From assembly GCF_000524195.1 (NCBI RefSeq), contig NW_020170400.1:828852-892851 (forward strand): 64,000 nucleotides of DNA, written 5' to 3'. Every line of letters begins with the position of its first letter. Within the stretch, counting starts at the first letter, position 1. Below are positions 48,801-63,260 of the stretch, piece after piece. Made by a program: the position numbers and the translations under genes. Below the pieces are notes generated by a model, which was not told the DNA's origin, ran no database searches, and saw only the letters and a list, made by a program, of their open reading frames with translations. Origin of the DNA: Echinococcus granulosus (Eukaryota > Platyhelminthes > Cestoda > Cyclophyllidea > Taeniidae).

Positions 48801-51800
48801 AAGTTGGGACAACGCAAAGCCTCGCACCTGCCTCCTCATACCTCTTACTGTAAATAAAATTGCCGTGCGAATATGTGTACTTTGGGAAGAAATGGATGTC
48901 TTATCCGCATGCTCCATATTTTCCTGATTTTATTACTCCAAATCTGCAGTGGCGGCCATCACATTTTCTTGACAAGACATGATCTGGACAGGTGGTAAAC
49001 AAAAGCTTAATCATAACGTAGGCTTCCAATGCTGGGTTGTTTGTTTTGGATGACAAAAACCTTCCGGCGTTTACTTAATTTTTACTATCAAACCACACAA
49101 ACACGTCTAACTGCCATAAACTTTTAGTACTTTCACGGGCCCAAACATTTGCATGCAAGCGTTAGCGTAAAAGCGAAATTCATTCGTCTGAAATAGACTT
49201 CCAATCGTTCCATTCTTTTGTTAGTTTAATGTGGCAAGGAGATCCATCTGCCCCGAACCCAACTTTCGTCGTCAGACGTTTAGACTGAAGAAAGCATTTC
49301 AAACAATAGTTACATTGGCAGTTTCAAATTTACACCAATAAATTTCGATGGCTTTGTGAAAAAAATGAATCAAGAACCGGTAATAAAATAAATTTCCTTG
49401 AAAAAATGTGGATTTAAAAAAGGCGGTGCTGTCAACGTTTGGTAATTTTACGGTTTTGAATTATAGGCAACGATTTGGCTTAGATTTTAACAAAATATGT
49501 TAAAAGAAGGGAGAAGAGGAACACATTAGTCACAAATTTTGAAAAGCGAAACACCTTTTTTGATTTTTTGATCCGCTTGTCAGAAGCAGCTAAAGCACCA
49601 ATTAGCGAAGTTGCAATGCGGCAGTGGTTAGGAGCAGTTCTGTTTACCATTGAGGTCAGAATCGACAGGAGATGCCAAAAAATGCTTATATAAGTCAGAT
49701 TTGGATTAGAGCATTTCCTTTTGCCGCTAAATATCACTCAGGAATGAGGCACTGCATAAATTCTCCTTTTAATGAATGCTTTATATAAGAGCCAAGCGAA
49801 AGAACGACATTGTGAACAAGTTAATGCAATTCCGAGATTGCATTCTCAAGTATCGCCATAACAATTTAAATCCTGGTATTAAGGGCAGTAACTAAGCCCT
49901 GACATCCTGAAGAAGTACTTACATATGTTTCAGCATGAATGTTCCTTCCTAAGAGCAGGCTATCTCCCACCTCTCCGCAAACATGGTAGTCCATGTTTGA
50001 GGCGTGTGTGGGAGAAATACCGATGCACTACTTCTCATATAACTTTGAGAGCTGTTTTCGAAAAAGTTGACACTAAAAAGGCCAAATTAATGCTGTAAAT
50101 CGGTTTGAAGTGTCCACCACTTCTACCACAAAACGCAACAATGAAGTTAGACTCTAAGGATAAGAAAACTACTCGCACCTTGAATGAGAAACAAACCCTT
50201 CTAAACTTTAGAAGAGAATGTGAAAGAGAGTGTGAGAGTGACATCCTAAAGAGGAAAGAAGTTATTGTTTTATGCAAATTGGGTTAACAAAATGTGCGTT
50301 CTAGGACCTCCGTGGTACGGTTATAATCATGGCCTCGTGCCGTTCAGTTTATCTCCATCTCATGTCAGTACTTATCTATGCTTATTGGCGTACCTAAAGG
50401 TAACTGGAGGGGCCAAGATACCATCTTGCCTTAAAAATACACCTATTGTCAATAAAACTTGCCTTTCCTTCATTTCTCACTGTAGCAAGCGCTTGGGAGA
50501 CTGAAGTCATTAGGCAACAACCGAGTCCATCCAACATTTTTCTACTAGACTATTGACGCTCTTAATTTGGTGCAGTTATCAATCTCTTCATCACTAGCCG
50601 ATTTCGACATCCTACCAATTATATTTCGCAACTTTTAAGAGAATAAGCGAAGTATTTTCATGTGATAGAAGGTTAAAAGTGTTGCTGCCTTCTTATGCCC
50701 AGAGCAGTAGGATTTTAAGAAGGACTTCTCACTTGAATGTAGGTCACTTGTTCTAATTTATACGCATGGTGGCTTTTGCATATCGCAAGTTCTCTTTTTG
50801 AATGTAAGAGGGTCAACTGCTTAATCTGGAAAAAAATGCCTGATTTCAAACAGAACAGGTGGCTATATTTCTAACTTCTCACGAAAACATCAAGTGAAGC
50901 TCAACAGGGAACGCTAACTAAGCAACACCATCCATTTTCAATTAAATCATTTTCCATCTTGTTGGAGTGTAATATGCAAGTGTCACAGCTAGAGAGTGGA
51001 AAATTATCTAAGAGAATGGATTGTTTTCGCAGCAGTACCTTTGATTAGACGAGTATTTTTTGCCTCTTGCGATTTAGCCTTGTGCCAGGAAGTACGGGGC
51101 TAAGTTATTGGTGCTCTGCATCGTTTATGGGCTTAAAACAAAGCTAAATTGTAATTTGTGTGATCCACCTTGATGGCGACTTTGCTAAAATTGCCAGATG
51201 CCCTACCAAAATGGTGCACAAGAGAGGCGTCTAAGTTGGATGGTCGAACTACAGCAAAAGAAGGTGGGATATTAGAAATGGGGACTCAGTTCTCAGTTTA
51301 CGACATACGATGACCTTAATGCTATAGGTAACATTAATATGGTAATAATTGTTCGGATTGCATTGTTGACTAAAACTTACGGGGAAATTTGTGGCAGACG
51401 AAACATAACACTGCATAATGAGGAGTTGAAGACAGTGCTGAAAGCGGGTAGAATAACATAAAAGCCTGCACTTTCTACACTATTAATACCTGATAAGGCT
51501 CCTCCTAATCGGCCAAGACGTCTCCAGGAGAAAAATAAGGAAATTATACTTACAGAGAAATAAATTGCTTCTAAAGGCAGACCAGATATTTATTTTATGC
51601 ATGTGTACTGCATCTAGGAACCCTTCTTTTATTCAACAATGAAAGATCATTCCTAAATATGGAGTATATAACTTTGAGTGACCCATCAGCATAATTATCC
51701 TTTTTTTTTGCGTAGTACGATTTACTACCGCATACCACATCTTCTTTAAATATCACAAAACCAGGAATTTCGAGAAGTTTTGCCAACCATGGAAGTAAAT

Positions 51801-52469
51801 TCAAATCCATCTACTCCATCCGACTCAACTAATGAGAACGTTATGTAAAAGATTGATAGAACTGCGACCCCAATTAAGGGTGCCGTACCGACGAAGACTA
51901 AAGATATAAACAGTCGCATTGTAGTGAGCCTTATCGAATACTGTACAGCTCCTATTTAATAATCGGATATTTATACTGTTTGAGATGCCTTATAATACTA
52001 ACGAAGGGAATTTCACGAGAACTCAGTCCACTAAAGGTTGCATTTTAAACAAGTATTTTAGTCATTTCTTTGGAAAACGAGACGTTATCTACTGCAAAAG
52101 TTTATTTACTTGAATCAGAGGATTTTAAAAGTGCCAGCTATTCAAATAATCCTTCTTCACACACTTTTTAACAGTTACGAAATTGCCTCTTGATTTTCTT
52201 TGACATAATTGTCAAAATGGGCAACTTATCCACCTTCTTTCTAAAAGGCAAAATTACAGAAGTGACTAAAGTCGCGCAAGTTAAATGAATTCCTTCTTTA
52301 TAACAAACATCTTTTTTGAATAAAAAGCACAGTTTAATTTACCTACAGACTTAAGGATCGCTAACTATGAAACGTCACATAAAACTCGGATGTAATTCGT
52401 ATTGTTGCATTTGGAAATTGCACTCTAGGTGGAGTAAACTTCTTCCCTGCAAGTTTTCAAGGTTAGCCG
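48801..52469. other. Stretch without a supported gene
   Basis: Only isolated short frames. The best is minus 51595-51810 (ATG start, 71 residues, MDLNLLPWLAKLLEIP), without supporting context. Confidence 0.4.
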
Positions 52470-52560
52470 TGCATTCTAGACTGTTCGTTTAATCACTGAT
52501 CAACTGATTTAGCTTGGAAGGAGAAGTAGCTTTTGTATCCCAACCTTCGCCGGGTATTAC
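52470..52560 (+). repeat. Dispersed repeat, partial copy
   Basis: AATCACTGATCAACTGAT followed by TTTTGTATCC resembles the first part of the repeat at 53.2 kb. The later blocks were not found, so this is a 5' fragment at best. Confidence 0.3.
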
Positions 52561-53214
52561 CCAAATGACTCACTCACTGTAGTATTGCAGACAGCTTGAA
52601 CCATTCGTCAAGAGTGAGATTTTTCTAATTCACAAGCATATATGACGCATCAACCCTATTATTGTTAGTAAGCAAGAAAAAATCATGTACGATTTCACCT
52701 ACTGATTGCCAACATTTAAACTGTTTTTAATAAAAATGAATGCCTTTCGCAGAAACTAATTATCTTTACACTTTTACGACTGTTGTTTACTTTTTGGTAT
52801 TTGGTTATTAACATTTCACATTTCATCTTCTCTGATATTTAAGCGAGAATCTCCACTGGCTTAGTCAACGAAACTTGTTACGTCTTTTTAAATCCTTAAT
52901 GTCAGGTGAAGCAAAAAAAATTGAGCAGTTTTTTAAGTACTTTTTCTGTAATGACTCATTCATAGACGTAGGAACTTGTAAAATAATGCGTGATCATTTA
53001 TTTGTAACCTATACTGCCTTCTTTCTCTTCTAAATTCGCACATCATGGAATGACCTACTGCATAAAGCTTAACTTTGTTAAAAACTGCTGACCTTTCTCC
53101 TCAAATCTGGTGTATAGTACTTTGAGATAGTGCAATGGGAGAACGTGCCATTAAGAAGTGGTTTAAATAAGTAATTTGCCTATTGCAGGGAAATACTCAA
53201 AGCTGTTGCATCGT

Positions 53215-53470
53215 GTACTCTGGATTGTTTGCTCACTCACTGATTAACTGATCGACATATTATAAAAAACGGTTTTGTATACTCGAATGATCCACTATCT
53301 ACTCTTCAAATACGTATAAGGAATGCACCAATTCATTTTAAAAAGGCTTTGGATATTAGTGGTAGATTATAGACAAAAATCGTTTGTTAGAATTTGCTTA
53401 TTTGTTGAAGGCTATTTAGCAAATCCTACTGTGATCTATCAACCCGATAGGGTACAAATCGACAGTAGGA
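53215..53470 (+). repeat. Dispersed repeat, copy 3
   Basis: Blocks in order: GCTCACTCACTGATTAACTG, ATACGTATAAGGAATGCACC, GTGGTAGATTATAGACA, and CCGATAGGGTACAAATCGAC. All four have counterparts in one or both other copies. Confidence 0.5.
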
Positions 53471-56400
53471 TATCTTATTGAGAAATTGCCAAAATGCATT
53501 AATCATTGGAAGACAAGGAGGCTCAAGACCTCAAACCTCTTTCCACATGTCTCATGCTTCTTGCTACCGAGTAGTATCTTCAGCTTATCGCCTCGTCTAG
53601 CGGTAGAATGAGGTATAAGGGCTTCAAGCGTCGTGGGACTAAGAATGGTATCTCCTTATTCACCCTTTTACCAATCCAAATTGTTTCTCAAGAAGTCATA
53701 TTTCTAGCACACTTCCGACTTATATCTTATCGGAGGGATAGGTGTATGTCGGATTTGCTTTTTTTTCAGTAGGTAAACAATTGCATCTAAAAGCCGCCAC
53801 TCGCAAAGCAAGTATAGACTTCTGGAAATGAAATGGTAGCTGCAGGCTGAAGCATTGGACGCGCCCAATGATTAATTAGTTTGCTTTAATGAACGTTGCG
53901 ATATAAATGCCAGTTCGCGCCACAAACCAGTTAGTCAATGGGTAGTTATGAGGTGAAAGGAGCGAGGAATAACGCATGGTGTCCTCTGAAACCCTTTGTT
54001 TCACAACTGTTAACAAATTAGAGTGAAACGAGCCTGTCTAGCAGATCCAACGATTTTCTCTTTTCTTTTGACGTAAGTGTGGGTTGTTTTTAGAACTTGA
54101 TGCTATATATTTATGCCATACCATCAAAATTATTCTTCGCTATCAAGAATGGCGGATCTTTCCCTGTCAACATAATAAAACTCCATCCTTGTGTTGCACT
54201 TTTTCCAAATGGTACATAAGGAATTTGAGGAGAAGCTTTTGTTGCTTTAAAAACAAGTTAAAACCAGTTTGTAGAGAGCAAATAAGCTCAAGTCGCATCC
54301 GACAGATTCGGTTCGGAACATCTGCACACCCTAGAAAAGTTTCTCCAGAAGTTTATTTTTTGTGCCTAATTTTCCACATCTTAGAACGTCTCGAAACTTG
54401 CACTCTCCTTCAGTTCCTCCGATTGGCCACTATCACGAACACACTTTAAGTGCACATAGTCGCTCCAAGGCCAAGGCAAATCGAAGCCCCGTAACTATCC
54501 AGGACTGGAATCGCCTTAGGCCTCCGGCACACAGTCATTGGCTGCACGCGTACGCGGCGTCTTTACCCTAACTACACCGGTCGGTAATAAGCCCTCTGCA
54601 TTCGAGTCTTGGCCCCTTTGGCTACTCTGTTTCAAGCTTATGGCCAGAAGATCTTAAGAAAGACAGGATTTAGGACTGGAGTCATTTTCATACAAATGGG
54701 GTAGGGACTTCAGCGTATTTGTAAGTATTTACGAAGACAGAAAAGCGCTGTAAGAAATTGTTATTGAATTTCACCGCTTGATCTAGCTACCAACAGAGAT
54801 GAGCAGCCTTGAAACAATCTGCAAAATCCATATATCACATAAAGAATTATTTATCTGCAAATACAGTGTTCAAATGTATCACATTTTCCCGAGAATCATT
54901 AGTCATAATGTAAGCATTTGGGTGCAAATTTTTCATCCCACATTTAAGTAGCTTAACAGAATGGAAATTTCAGCTTTTATTCTTGCCATTACCGTGACGC
55001 GTTGCCTTGTTCCGAAAAGGGCAGGAACACCATAGAGAGACAGCGTAAATTGACATTCGGAAGGTGAAATTCAGCACCTTACAATACCAAATGTAAACAT
55101 TCATTTGATGAATGAGCCAAGGTGGTAACCAGATGGACGCAGAGGCATGAGTGCGTAATTTTTTTGGTATTCTTTTCCAGACACAATGTACATATGCTGT
55201 TTAGCTGATCTGTGCTTATGACTATGGAATGAGTGTTCCACCAGATTTCCATGATTTACAATCACCCAGATGTTGAACTTACATTCAATGATGATTTGAT
55301 TTAGTGGCAGCAATATGATTGTGGTGGAATCGCGTGTTCTGAGGTTTCTTACTCCATACTGGATGAACTTAAAACAACATTCCAACACCTTTAGTGCTCA
55401 AATCAGTTCGATCAAATTTTCGCCAAAATACCCCTACGGACTCGGTCCTCACTTATCTCCCCTGGTTAATAATTTCAATTTCTTCTTTCTGGAAGTAAAA
55501 AGCATAAAGGACCTACTTTGATGCATTATTTTCCGACAGCGTAAAAGTTAGGCCATAAGTTAGGATTTGATTTCATTTAGAAATACATTTAGGAAAGCGT
55601 ATTTATTTGTTCCATTTCCGGATTATAAATCAAGATAAGTGATACGAAAGGTCTGGAAAAAGGCATCATATTGAGGAAATGCAAAATTATCTTTACTCAA
55701 AGTAACCCAATAATTTTACCATCAGGCACACTAAAATCGTGTCTTTAACATTCCATACAACGAATGGCAAATTGTGCCTGCTGCCTACTTTCTTGAAGCT
55801 TGATAATGTTAGCAAGGGAACAACAGAACAAGACACCCACAGCGAGCGCACCACATGCGGGCTGATTGCGGTCAACGCCTGAGACGAGTGAATTCACATC
55901 AACAGCTGTCGCGCTTGTGAAGAGAAATCCGATTAATGACCTAGACTCACAAATGGCCATATTTGGTCATGCATATGCACATAAGGCAAGTTTTTGAAGC
56001 CTGTTTTGTCTTATGAATTGAGTTCCTTTTTCGGTGTCAACTTTGGCTTCAAGAGTTGCAAAGGAAAACACTTAAATCAGCTGATTTTGTCGTCCCATTA
56101 AGCGGGCTGAATTTTGCTCTGCATAACGCGTCTCAAGGTCGCTATAGTGGCTGAGATTTACTCATGACGTCATCTTAGTCACATTTTGATTGATAAGCGA
56201 TCAATTGGAACTGAGTCATCCTAACATACGAAAAGATTTCTACTGCTATGGGGAGTGAGGAGTTGGCCTAAAGCCTGTTACTTTACGAATTATGAAATCG
56301 AATCTAGAAAGGTTAATTGCTTTCCTTAATATTTACTTAAAATAATATGGCCTCGCTCGGAACGAGAAGCATGAATCCAAGATAATTCAAGTAAAATCGC

Positions 56401-56571
56401 GTTAGGTGTTAGTACTGAAGTAACTTAGATGAAAAATTCCACCACCGCTTTTCAAATAATTGGACTGCCAGTGTACTTCATCATTGATCCTTGTTCACGT
56501 GGCTTGTCACGAGATCAATAATAATCGAACAGTTGTTTAACAGTTCTGCAGCACAAGCGCCGCTCTCTGTC
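53471..56571. other. Stretch without a supported gene
   Basis: Isolated frames only. Minus 55745-55960 has an ATG and 71 residues with a hydrophobic centre (GALAVGVLFCCSLANIIK). Minus 55101-55388 looks partly coding-like near HGNLVEHSFHSHKH. Neither has partner exons. The right end should hold the promoter of the Cys-rich gene. Confidence 0.4.
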
Positions 56572-59169
56572 ATGGACTATCCAAAGCGGCAATTTATGTT
56601 CCGTTTCCACGAAAATATTTACAAGGCTCACGATTTCATTTTCGACAAGAAAACCACTCGTCAAATCGTACCCGATCTCTGCCCTATGATTGTTCCGGGC
56701 AGTGCTCCATACGCTACCTTCTGCAGCGCTTCCTCTAGTGCTCCCAGCAACGGCACCTGCAATGGCAGTTGTGGAAGCTCACCTCAAACCGCTCAGTGGT
56801 GCCCATGTCGTCATTAGCTAAGTCCCATGGCATCACGTGACAATAATCAATAGAAGAATAGGCATTGAAGTGGAGCGAAGTTGCAATTCAAAGGAGGACG
56901 CAAGATGAGGGAAGAGTCGATGAGTTATGTTAAGAAGAGACTCTTAGCACTGCGAATGTACGACCACATTATGAACAAGAAGCCAAACCAGCAATCGCAG
57001 ATGCAACAGCCACAGCCATTACTTACTCCGAGTACCCCGTACTACCACGGTTGGGGTTCTGCGTCCCCTTACTCAGGCAACGCACTCAGCTTAACCCATG
57101 GGCATCCAGTAGCAGTAGTTAGAAGTCCGTATCTCCACAGTGGAAGGACATGTACGTGTTCTGGCGGATTGCCTTTGAGGCTCGAATTTCCACAGTACAA
57201 CACAGAGGGTCCACTTTATACATTCAGACAGTAGAAGATTGATGACTGACTTTGTAGATCGCTTTTCGTGCTTATTTTTTGTTTTTCCCCTCTTATTCAG
57301 TTCGGACAATTGGTTGAATAATAGTTATTTGTGTTATTAGAGTGTGGATTCTACACGCCTTTTGATATTTTGGACCTATTGAGACCAGGGAAAAAGGAGT
57401 GAATGATTTTTAAGAAATGATTACTGAGGAAGAAGAACATCGCATGAAAAATATATATGCTTTTAGTCATACAATACCGCAATTTGATGTTTATTAATGT
57501 CTGAAATGTATAGCTTCTTTAAACCAAAACGATGGCATTTTCCTTATTTCAAGTGTCTCTTCGAATTGAGTACATGTCTTTTGAAATTCTTACATAAGAT
57601 TTTTACAACAAATTCAGTCCAAATCTTGTCAGCGTTGAAATTCCCGTTGACTGATGAGGATGGGCTGTTAGAGAGTTCAAGTAAGAAGTCTTGTTCTAAG
57701 AGATAACTTGATTCTTGAAAATGGATTACGCATTTTGTGGAGGCAAGACCTGAGCTCAGATCATGGCAGTGGGGGATAAGGTGGCTAAGTTAAAACCATC
57801 TACGGCAGCAAATACAAGGCATAAGTCTGTCTGACATGCTTGATTGACAGCTTTGTAGCCGGTAGCTCAAAGTTGTGCATTGGGCAGGGTGTTTGGCTGG
57901 ATAATAAAAGTACAGTGAATTTGAGTGCAAGGTTACGTTCTGGCGGATAATATAAACAACGAAAATGGGTACCTGCATTGGGACCATGATAGTGAATAAT
58001 GTTGACTTGCTTCTAGCTTTAGTGCTGGTAGAAGAATAAATACAGACAACTTTTAAGAATCTTAATGGGTTTTTAACTAAACTCTGCTTATTGGATGCAT
58101 CCTGACGACAAAAAATCGATATAATAGGGTGAGAGTCACGTTGGTAATAGAGGATGCTGTAATCCCTGCAATGGCATGGAACACCCATCTGAGTTGTTCC
58201 CGTAAAATCTCACCAAATTTAGGCCAAAAATCGCCGTCCACTTTTGGTAATGTCTGCCAATGCTCAGCACTGCCGAGATGTTGTCGTTCTAGTCCCTCAG
58301 CTCAAGGTGAAGCAATGGGAACATATTATCAGCCACTGGAAAGAAATCCCATTCAACCCTTTGGGTGCCTGGATTTCCCTAAAACCACCGCTACATCTAA
58401 CATCTCAACTGGTACGATGGCGTATCTGTGCAAACTGAACACTCCTCTTCGTAAAACTGAGCATCTCTTTGCTGATGGCAACTGTGTTCGAGCTAGACGA
58501 AGTATTGTGGAACTTGGTGACCTAAATACACTCAATAACTGTACTACCTCCTGTCCCATGATTGCAGAACATTGCACTTACAAACAGCAACACCAACACC
58601 ATGGATGTACTGAGAATCCTGATGAGTGTAGAAGTCTACAAGATGTCCGCTTAACGATGGCTCACTCTCGAAAGGTTAAGGAAACTTCATCGAGCTGTCA
58701 GCTGAATACCTCCATGGCTCGTTCCAAACTCTGTTCTCAGGTTTTTCAATCTCTAGTGGATAGCAGTAAGAGTTGGTGTCCCCCTCCGACTCATGGATGT
58801 CGACCCAATATTTCCAGATGCCATTCAACGTGCGAGCCATCATGTACGGGTACACCACTAGATATCGGTGATACCGCACGACAGAGGATTGAACAACGCA
58901 AGACCTGCCAGACCTCTTCCACTAGGGGGTCCAGATTGCCGTACACGCGGAAGACAATAAAAAATATGCCTCTAAAACCTTGTGGGCCTGGTTGCATGCC
59001 ATTTTCTAGCACGAGTTTGGAACAGTACTATCGGTCGACAATTGCTTGTGCTAAAAAATTATCTAATGTCTGCCATTTAGCAAATGTTTGTTGTGCTCAT
59101 CGCAGGGTCAGTCACAGTTGCTCTAGGCACGGGTGCCCTGGCGTCTGCCCTTGTCATTTATTCGTTTGA
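56572..59169 (+). CDS. Cysteine-rich orphan protein, four exons, 505 residues
   Basis: Model: 56572-56798, 56871-57151, 57618-57680, 58223-59169. The sum is 1518 bases, exactly 506 codons with the stop, and all phases agree. The introns are 72, 466 and 542 bases. The first donor (GTGCCC) is weak; the third (GTAAGA) and the last acceptor (CACCAAATTTAG) are good. The last exon alone is open for 316 codons. The N-terminal part has MDYPKRQFMFRFHENIYKAH; the middle is Gln/Pro/Ser/Tyr-rich; the C-terminal 315 residues have about 30 cysteines in short spacings (VCQCSALPRCC, CPGVCPC near the end). There is no signal peptide or membrane helix, so the cysteines may be cross-linked or bind metal in the cell, as in sperm or eggshell proteins. 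That is inference. Upstream exons may exist, since the frame is open before the ATG. Confidence 0.6.
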
Positions 59170-62100
59170 TCTTTTAGATTTAATTTCCACTTACTCCATT
59201 CCTCTCTAATTTTACTTTAAAATGTAAGTTCACTTTTTATTTTGGGTTAAAATAGATTGGTTTTACAAGTATGCTGTTTTATGAAGATGTGATTTTAGAT
59301 TTAGCTCCAATTTTTAATGAAGGACGTCAGCATCTTGCAGTCAAATTCTTCCTAGGTCCACGGTAAACTAGGTTTTACTTCTAAAAAAAGCATGTTAATT
59401 GCCTGAAGCCAAACTCTCTGGATCGTTGTCTTAGCAATATGCTGTGGGGATAAAGTTGCCCTTAAAATGCAGTGGACAAACCAATTTTTTAATGGCCAAT
59501 CAAAGTCAAATGCACTTTGTAACAAGTCCATCAGTTCCCTGCAATCATCAATACTGTCATCCAATTTGGCAAGATTTCTTTTGGAAAAATACGCATTTAT
59601 TTGAAATAAGAAGCAGACGGTCTTGTCATTTTTATAGCATTTGATCTATTTAACCGTGTCATTCAATGAACATGGAGTTGTAACAGGGGCGACCATTTTA
59701 CAATCATTTATTTGAAGATGTTAGCTGATGTGTTGAATGCCCAAACACCTAGTAGAATTGATAAACAGAGCCTACTACATATTTCTTCATCTTTTTGCAT
59801 GAGAATCAAGCTGGAGAGATTACGAATAGATTTGCTGAATTACTTTCTTTTTTTGGACTTGCTGTAAAAAAACAACCCGGATAACCTAGAAGTTTAAAGT
59901 TCCCTAGAATACTATGCTTGCATAACTACTCTAACAATTCCATGTGAAAGTCGCAGCTTTGACCCAATGCACACCAATTAAAATCGTTATTTCGGGTGGC
60001 CATTTTAAGTCAGGTACGGTTTGTAACGTACTCTATTTCTGAAATCAGCGATTTTGTGGCTCGCTTTATCAAGGACGCTGAAAACATCGGAGAACAAATA
60101 CATCCTTGAAGGAACCACGCGTTTCCTTACAAATGAAAGGGAGAAGTAGTATCTGTACTAAAATAAGACCCATTTTACGAAGCCAATCTTATTTTCGGTA
60201 CCGAGGTGTGAAGGATTGCGGTTACATTTGAAGCAGTTAGCATTGATATGATGACATCTTAGCCAATTGGTAGGAGACGGTCCTCAAACTTGTTTGAGCG
60301 ACACAGCTTTACTTTACTAGCGTAATACGTACTTCTTTAAATTTATTCAAAGCCGAGGTAATTCAGATTGTAACATGGAAAAAGATGCAATGGTTTATTC
60401 CGGTTTGGCCATTCTTAGGGAAAGAAAATACTCTTTAGAACACATAAGAAACTGCAAAATTGCAGCTACTCTGTCACCGATCCAATGAGCGCCGATCCGG
60501 ATCTCGTTTTTAAAGCCTCCAATCAAAGTCAAAGGTGCCTCATGACATCGTTTCAATTTCCTAAGGCCAAAAATGTAGCCATACAATTTGTTAATAATTT
60601 CCTGGGAAGTAAGTTAAGGTAGCCTTTACTTAGAGAAAATATCCCAAAACTATGTTGGTATCGCAGTTATTAATCAAACTGTGTGCGTGCCACTAGGCTA
60701 CCAATAACAGTACTACGCGATCTTATTTTCGGCATCACGTAGGTGCTAGCACTTAACGTTCTCTCAATGCAATTCTTGATTTCATAGTTTTATTACAGCT
60801 GATTCGGCATTGTTGGATTAGATATAATGTCATACTGTTTCTCTTTCACGAACAATTACTTACACTACAACTACTTTCACATTATTCATCGGCGTAGTCC
60901 CAACTCTGGTCTTACTTTCAAGACTAACATACCTAAGCAGAATGTCATTTCTCACCTTCGGTTGATGTTCTATTCATTCACTAGCAGCCAAATGCCTCGT
61001 TCGTTGAAAATTTGAGCTGTAGATGCTGCTGAAATGACCTGAAGATCGATTACTTAATCTGGAAAAATTTTGCATTATGGTAAATTACACGTGTGATTGG
61101 CAGAATACAAAACCAATCGAAGTTAAACGCACAACTTACAAAACTCAGATATTTTGTACTCCTTTACCTTCTAGTGGGCATAAGTGGTAGTGCTGCTGTT
61201 TGCGCCAGACTGTGCATGGTCGAAAGGAGAGTCCGCGCATTCATTTGACATAAGAATTCGTGCATAAAAACGCCGAGGATATGTGCACCAAGCACCCTTC
61301 TTGCAATTGGCCAGCAGCCAAAGGAGGCAGCTAGCGCTAGCTTATAAAACGTGTGCATAAACGGCTTGTACGCGTCTTCAGAGTACGGTGGTATTCGGGT
61401 AAGCTCTCTTCTGTTTATTCAATTCTCCTTTTTGTTCTCTAACGCGTTTTAGCTAAACATGTCTTTCCCTTCTGATATTTGCATTATTATAGGTAATAAT
61501 AAATACAGTTGATAATGTTTAATCCTGAACAATCATGAAAGTAGCCGATCCAAGAAATATTCCTTTTAGAAAATTACCTATGAGCTTATTCTCATGAGTT
61601 GAAGTCCAAGAACGGCATTTTATGTAATCTCACCAATTCAGGCATTGCTGAACTCAAGCGGTGTAATTTATCACTACTTTAACTTCTGCGCAGAAAAACT
61701 ATTGAGAATTGCATGTATTTTTTAAAAATGGTATATGATTTATAAAGGACAATTTAGGTGTGCATCCACCTCATCTGTATCCATTCTCACCATTGGAATA
61801 CCTTGTATGAACCACATGTAGAGTGAGAAATACGTGATGAAAGGTGGATGTAGTTGTGTAAACATTCGCCTTAATGGATCACCTTGGTGTTTGGACTAAG
61901 CGCGATAGCGATGCACACGCCTACAGGAATTCGGCATTAACATAACCTTGTGCATTTGTACCTCAAGTTTTGAACTTATTTGGAGTGAACCAAAGGTTGT
62001 GTGCTTATTTTTGTCCAAATCCGTGATAGGCAGGAGAGTTTTTAAAGCGTCTAAATATTTTCAAGATGGACACGGTGAAAAGTCTGCGTGTGATAAGCAC

Positions 62101-63260
62101 ATCATAACAGTAAACACACGCACGCGCCTTTGACACAGGGATAGGTTAGGTGGCCTGTATTTGAAATTCCGCACCGTTCGTCACAATTCATTACAAAATG
62201 GGTCTCTTTTGTTTACCTCATGAAGAAAACAAATGCAACTGCCATTCGCTGGAACATATCATCGTTTATCCTTGAACTGTTCACCGCTTGCCCCCCGCCC
62301 TCTTAAGGCAAATCCCACTTCGTCTTCAAAAGGTTGTGCTTGCTTTGTGAGTGTGTGGTGGGGGTTCTAGCGGATTGCAGATACAATTGCTCACTAGGAG
62401 TTGTTGCCTTCCTGAAGGCAAAATAACACTTAAAGTTGATATTTTCTCCATGATGCGACATAATCCGAAAGTGTACATGAGTATCTTCTTATTGAGGAAC
62501 AGTCAATATTCGTGAATCGGTGGGAAACTCTATTCCTATTCTTACAAGAAAGCATGAACTTGTGCCTCTTAATGTTACTAAATTTACCCATGAGAAGGCA
62601 TGAACTTTAAGGTGACAAAGGAGTCGGAAGGGAGCGTAGTGGCCACATTCATTCTTACCTCCAGCCTCCACCCTCCACTTTCCCTCAATGATATCTCTCT
62701 AGACTCCAAGTGATGACTTACCTTTTTTTTCTTAGTAAGGTAGTAGACAGTTACATGGTTCCACGATTAATAGACGAGGCACTATAGAAGTGTTGTAAAA
62801 ACGGTGGGTAGAGACCGGTTTATGGTTCCTGAAGATAAAACATGTGACTAGAGTGGGATTTACACCTCTTTGGGAAAGGACTTCATAATGTGGTGGGCCT
62901 TATTTGAATGCATAAATGCTTGAGGGGGCTTTTCGTAATGAAGAACTGCGTGGACGTATTTGATTATTTGATGTAAAATCAGAATGTACTCAACCATAAA
63001 CAATGGTTTCATGGGCCCAGGTAGACCACAAGTTGACTTGATTTAAGTATAGCGACACGAATCCTGCCTCATGCCTGGGCACGAAATGCTCAGCTGATAG
63101 GTTCTGTCAGTGGATGAAATTGCACACAGAAAATTTGCATAAGACTTGCTTTAACCTTAAAAATAGACCAATCAAATGTTTCAGTTCCTGATATTCATCC
63201 TGCTCCATTATTTGTCTTTTCCTTACCCCTTTTTCAGCTGCATATAGTTTGATTTTTACA
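59170..63260. other. Stretch without a supported gene
   Basis: Short frames only. Minus frames at 59352-59564 and 60395-60586 share a TTTGACTTTGATTGG core and may be traces of a mobile element. A minus frame at 61164-61358 starts with ATG and ends at a possible GTAAAG donor but has no partner. The right end should contain the promoter of the gene at 63261. Confidence 0.35.

Noticed and set aside
59352..60586. Two minus-strand frames sharing a 15-base core, considered as transposase remnants
   Set aside because: Outside the core the similarity fades and no catalytic motif or terminal repeat can be seen.
61164..61358. Minus-strand ATG frame ending at a GTAAAG
   Set aside because: No downstream exon in phase was found and the sequence lacks a recognisable signal or domain.
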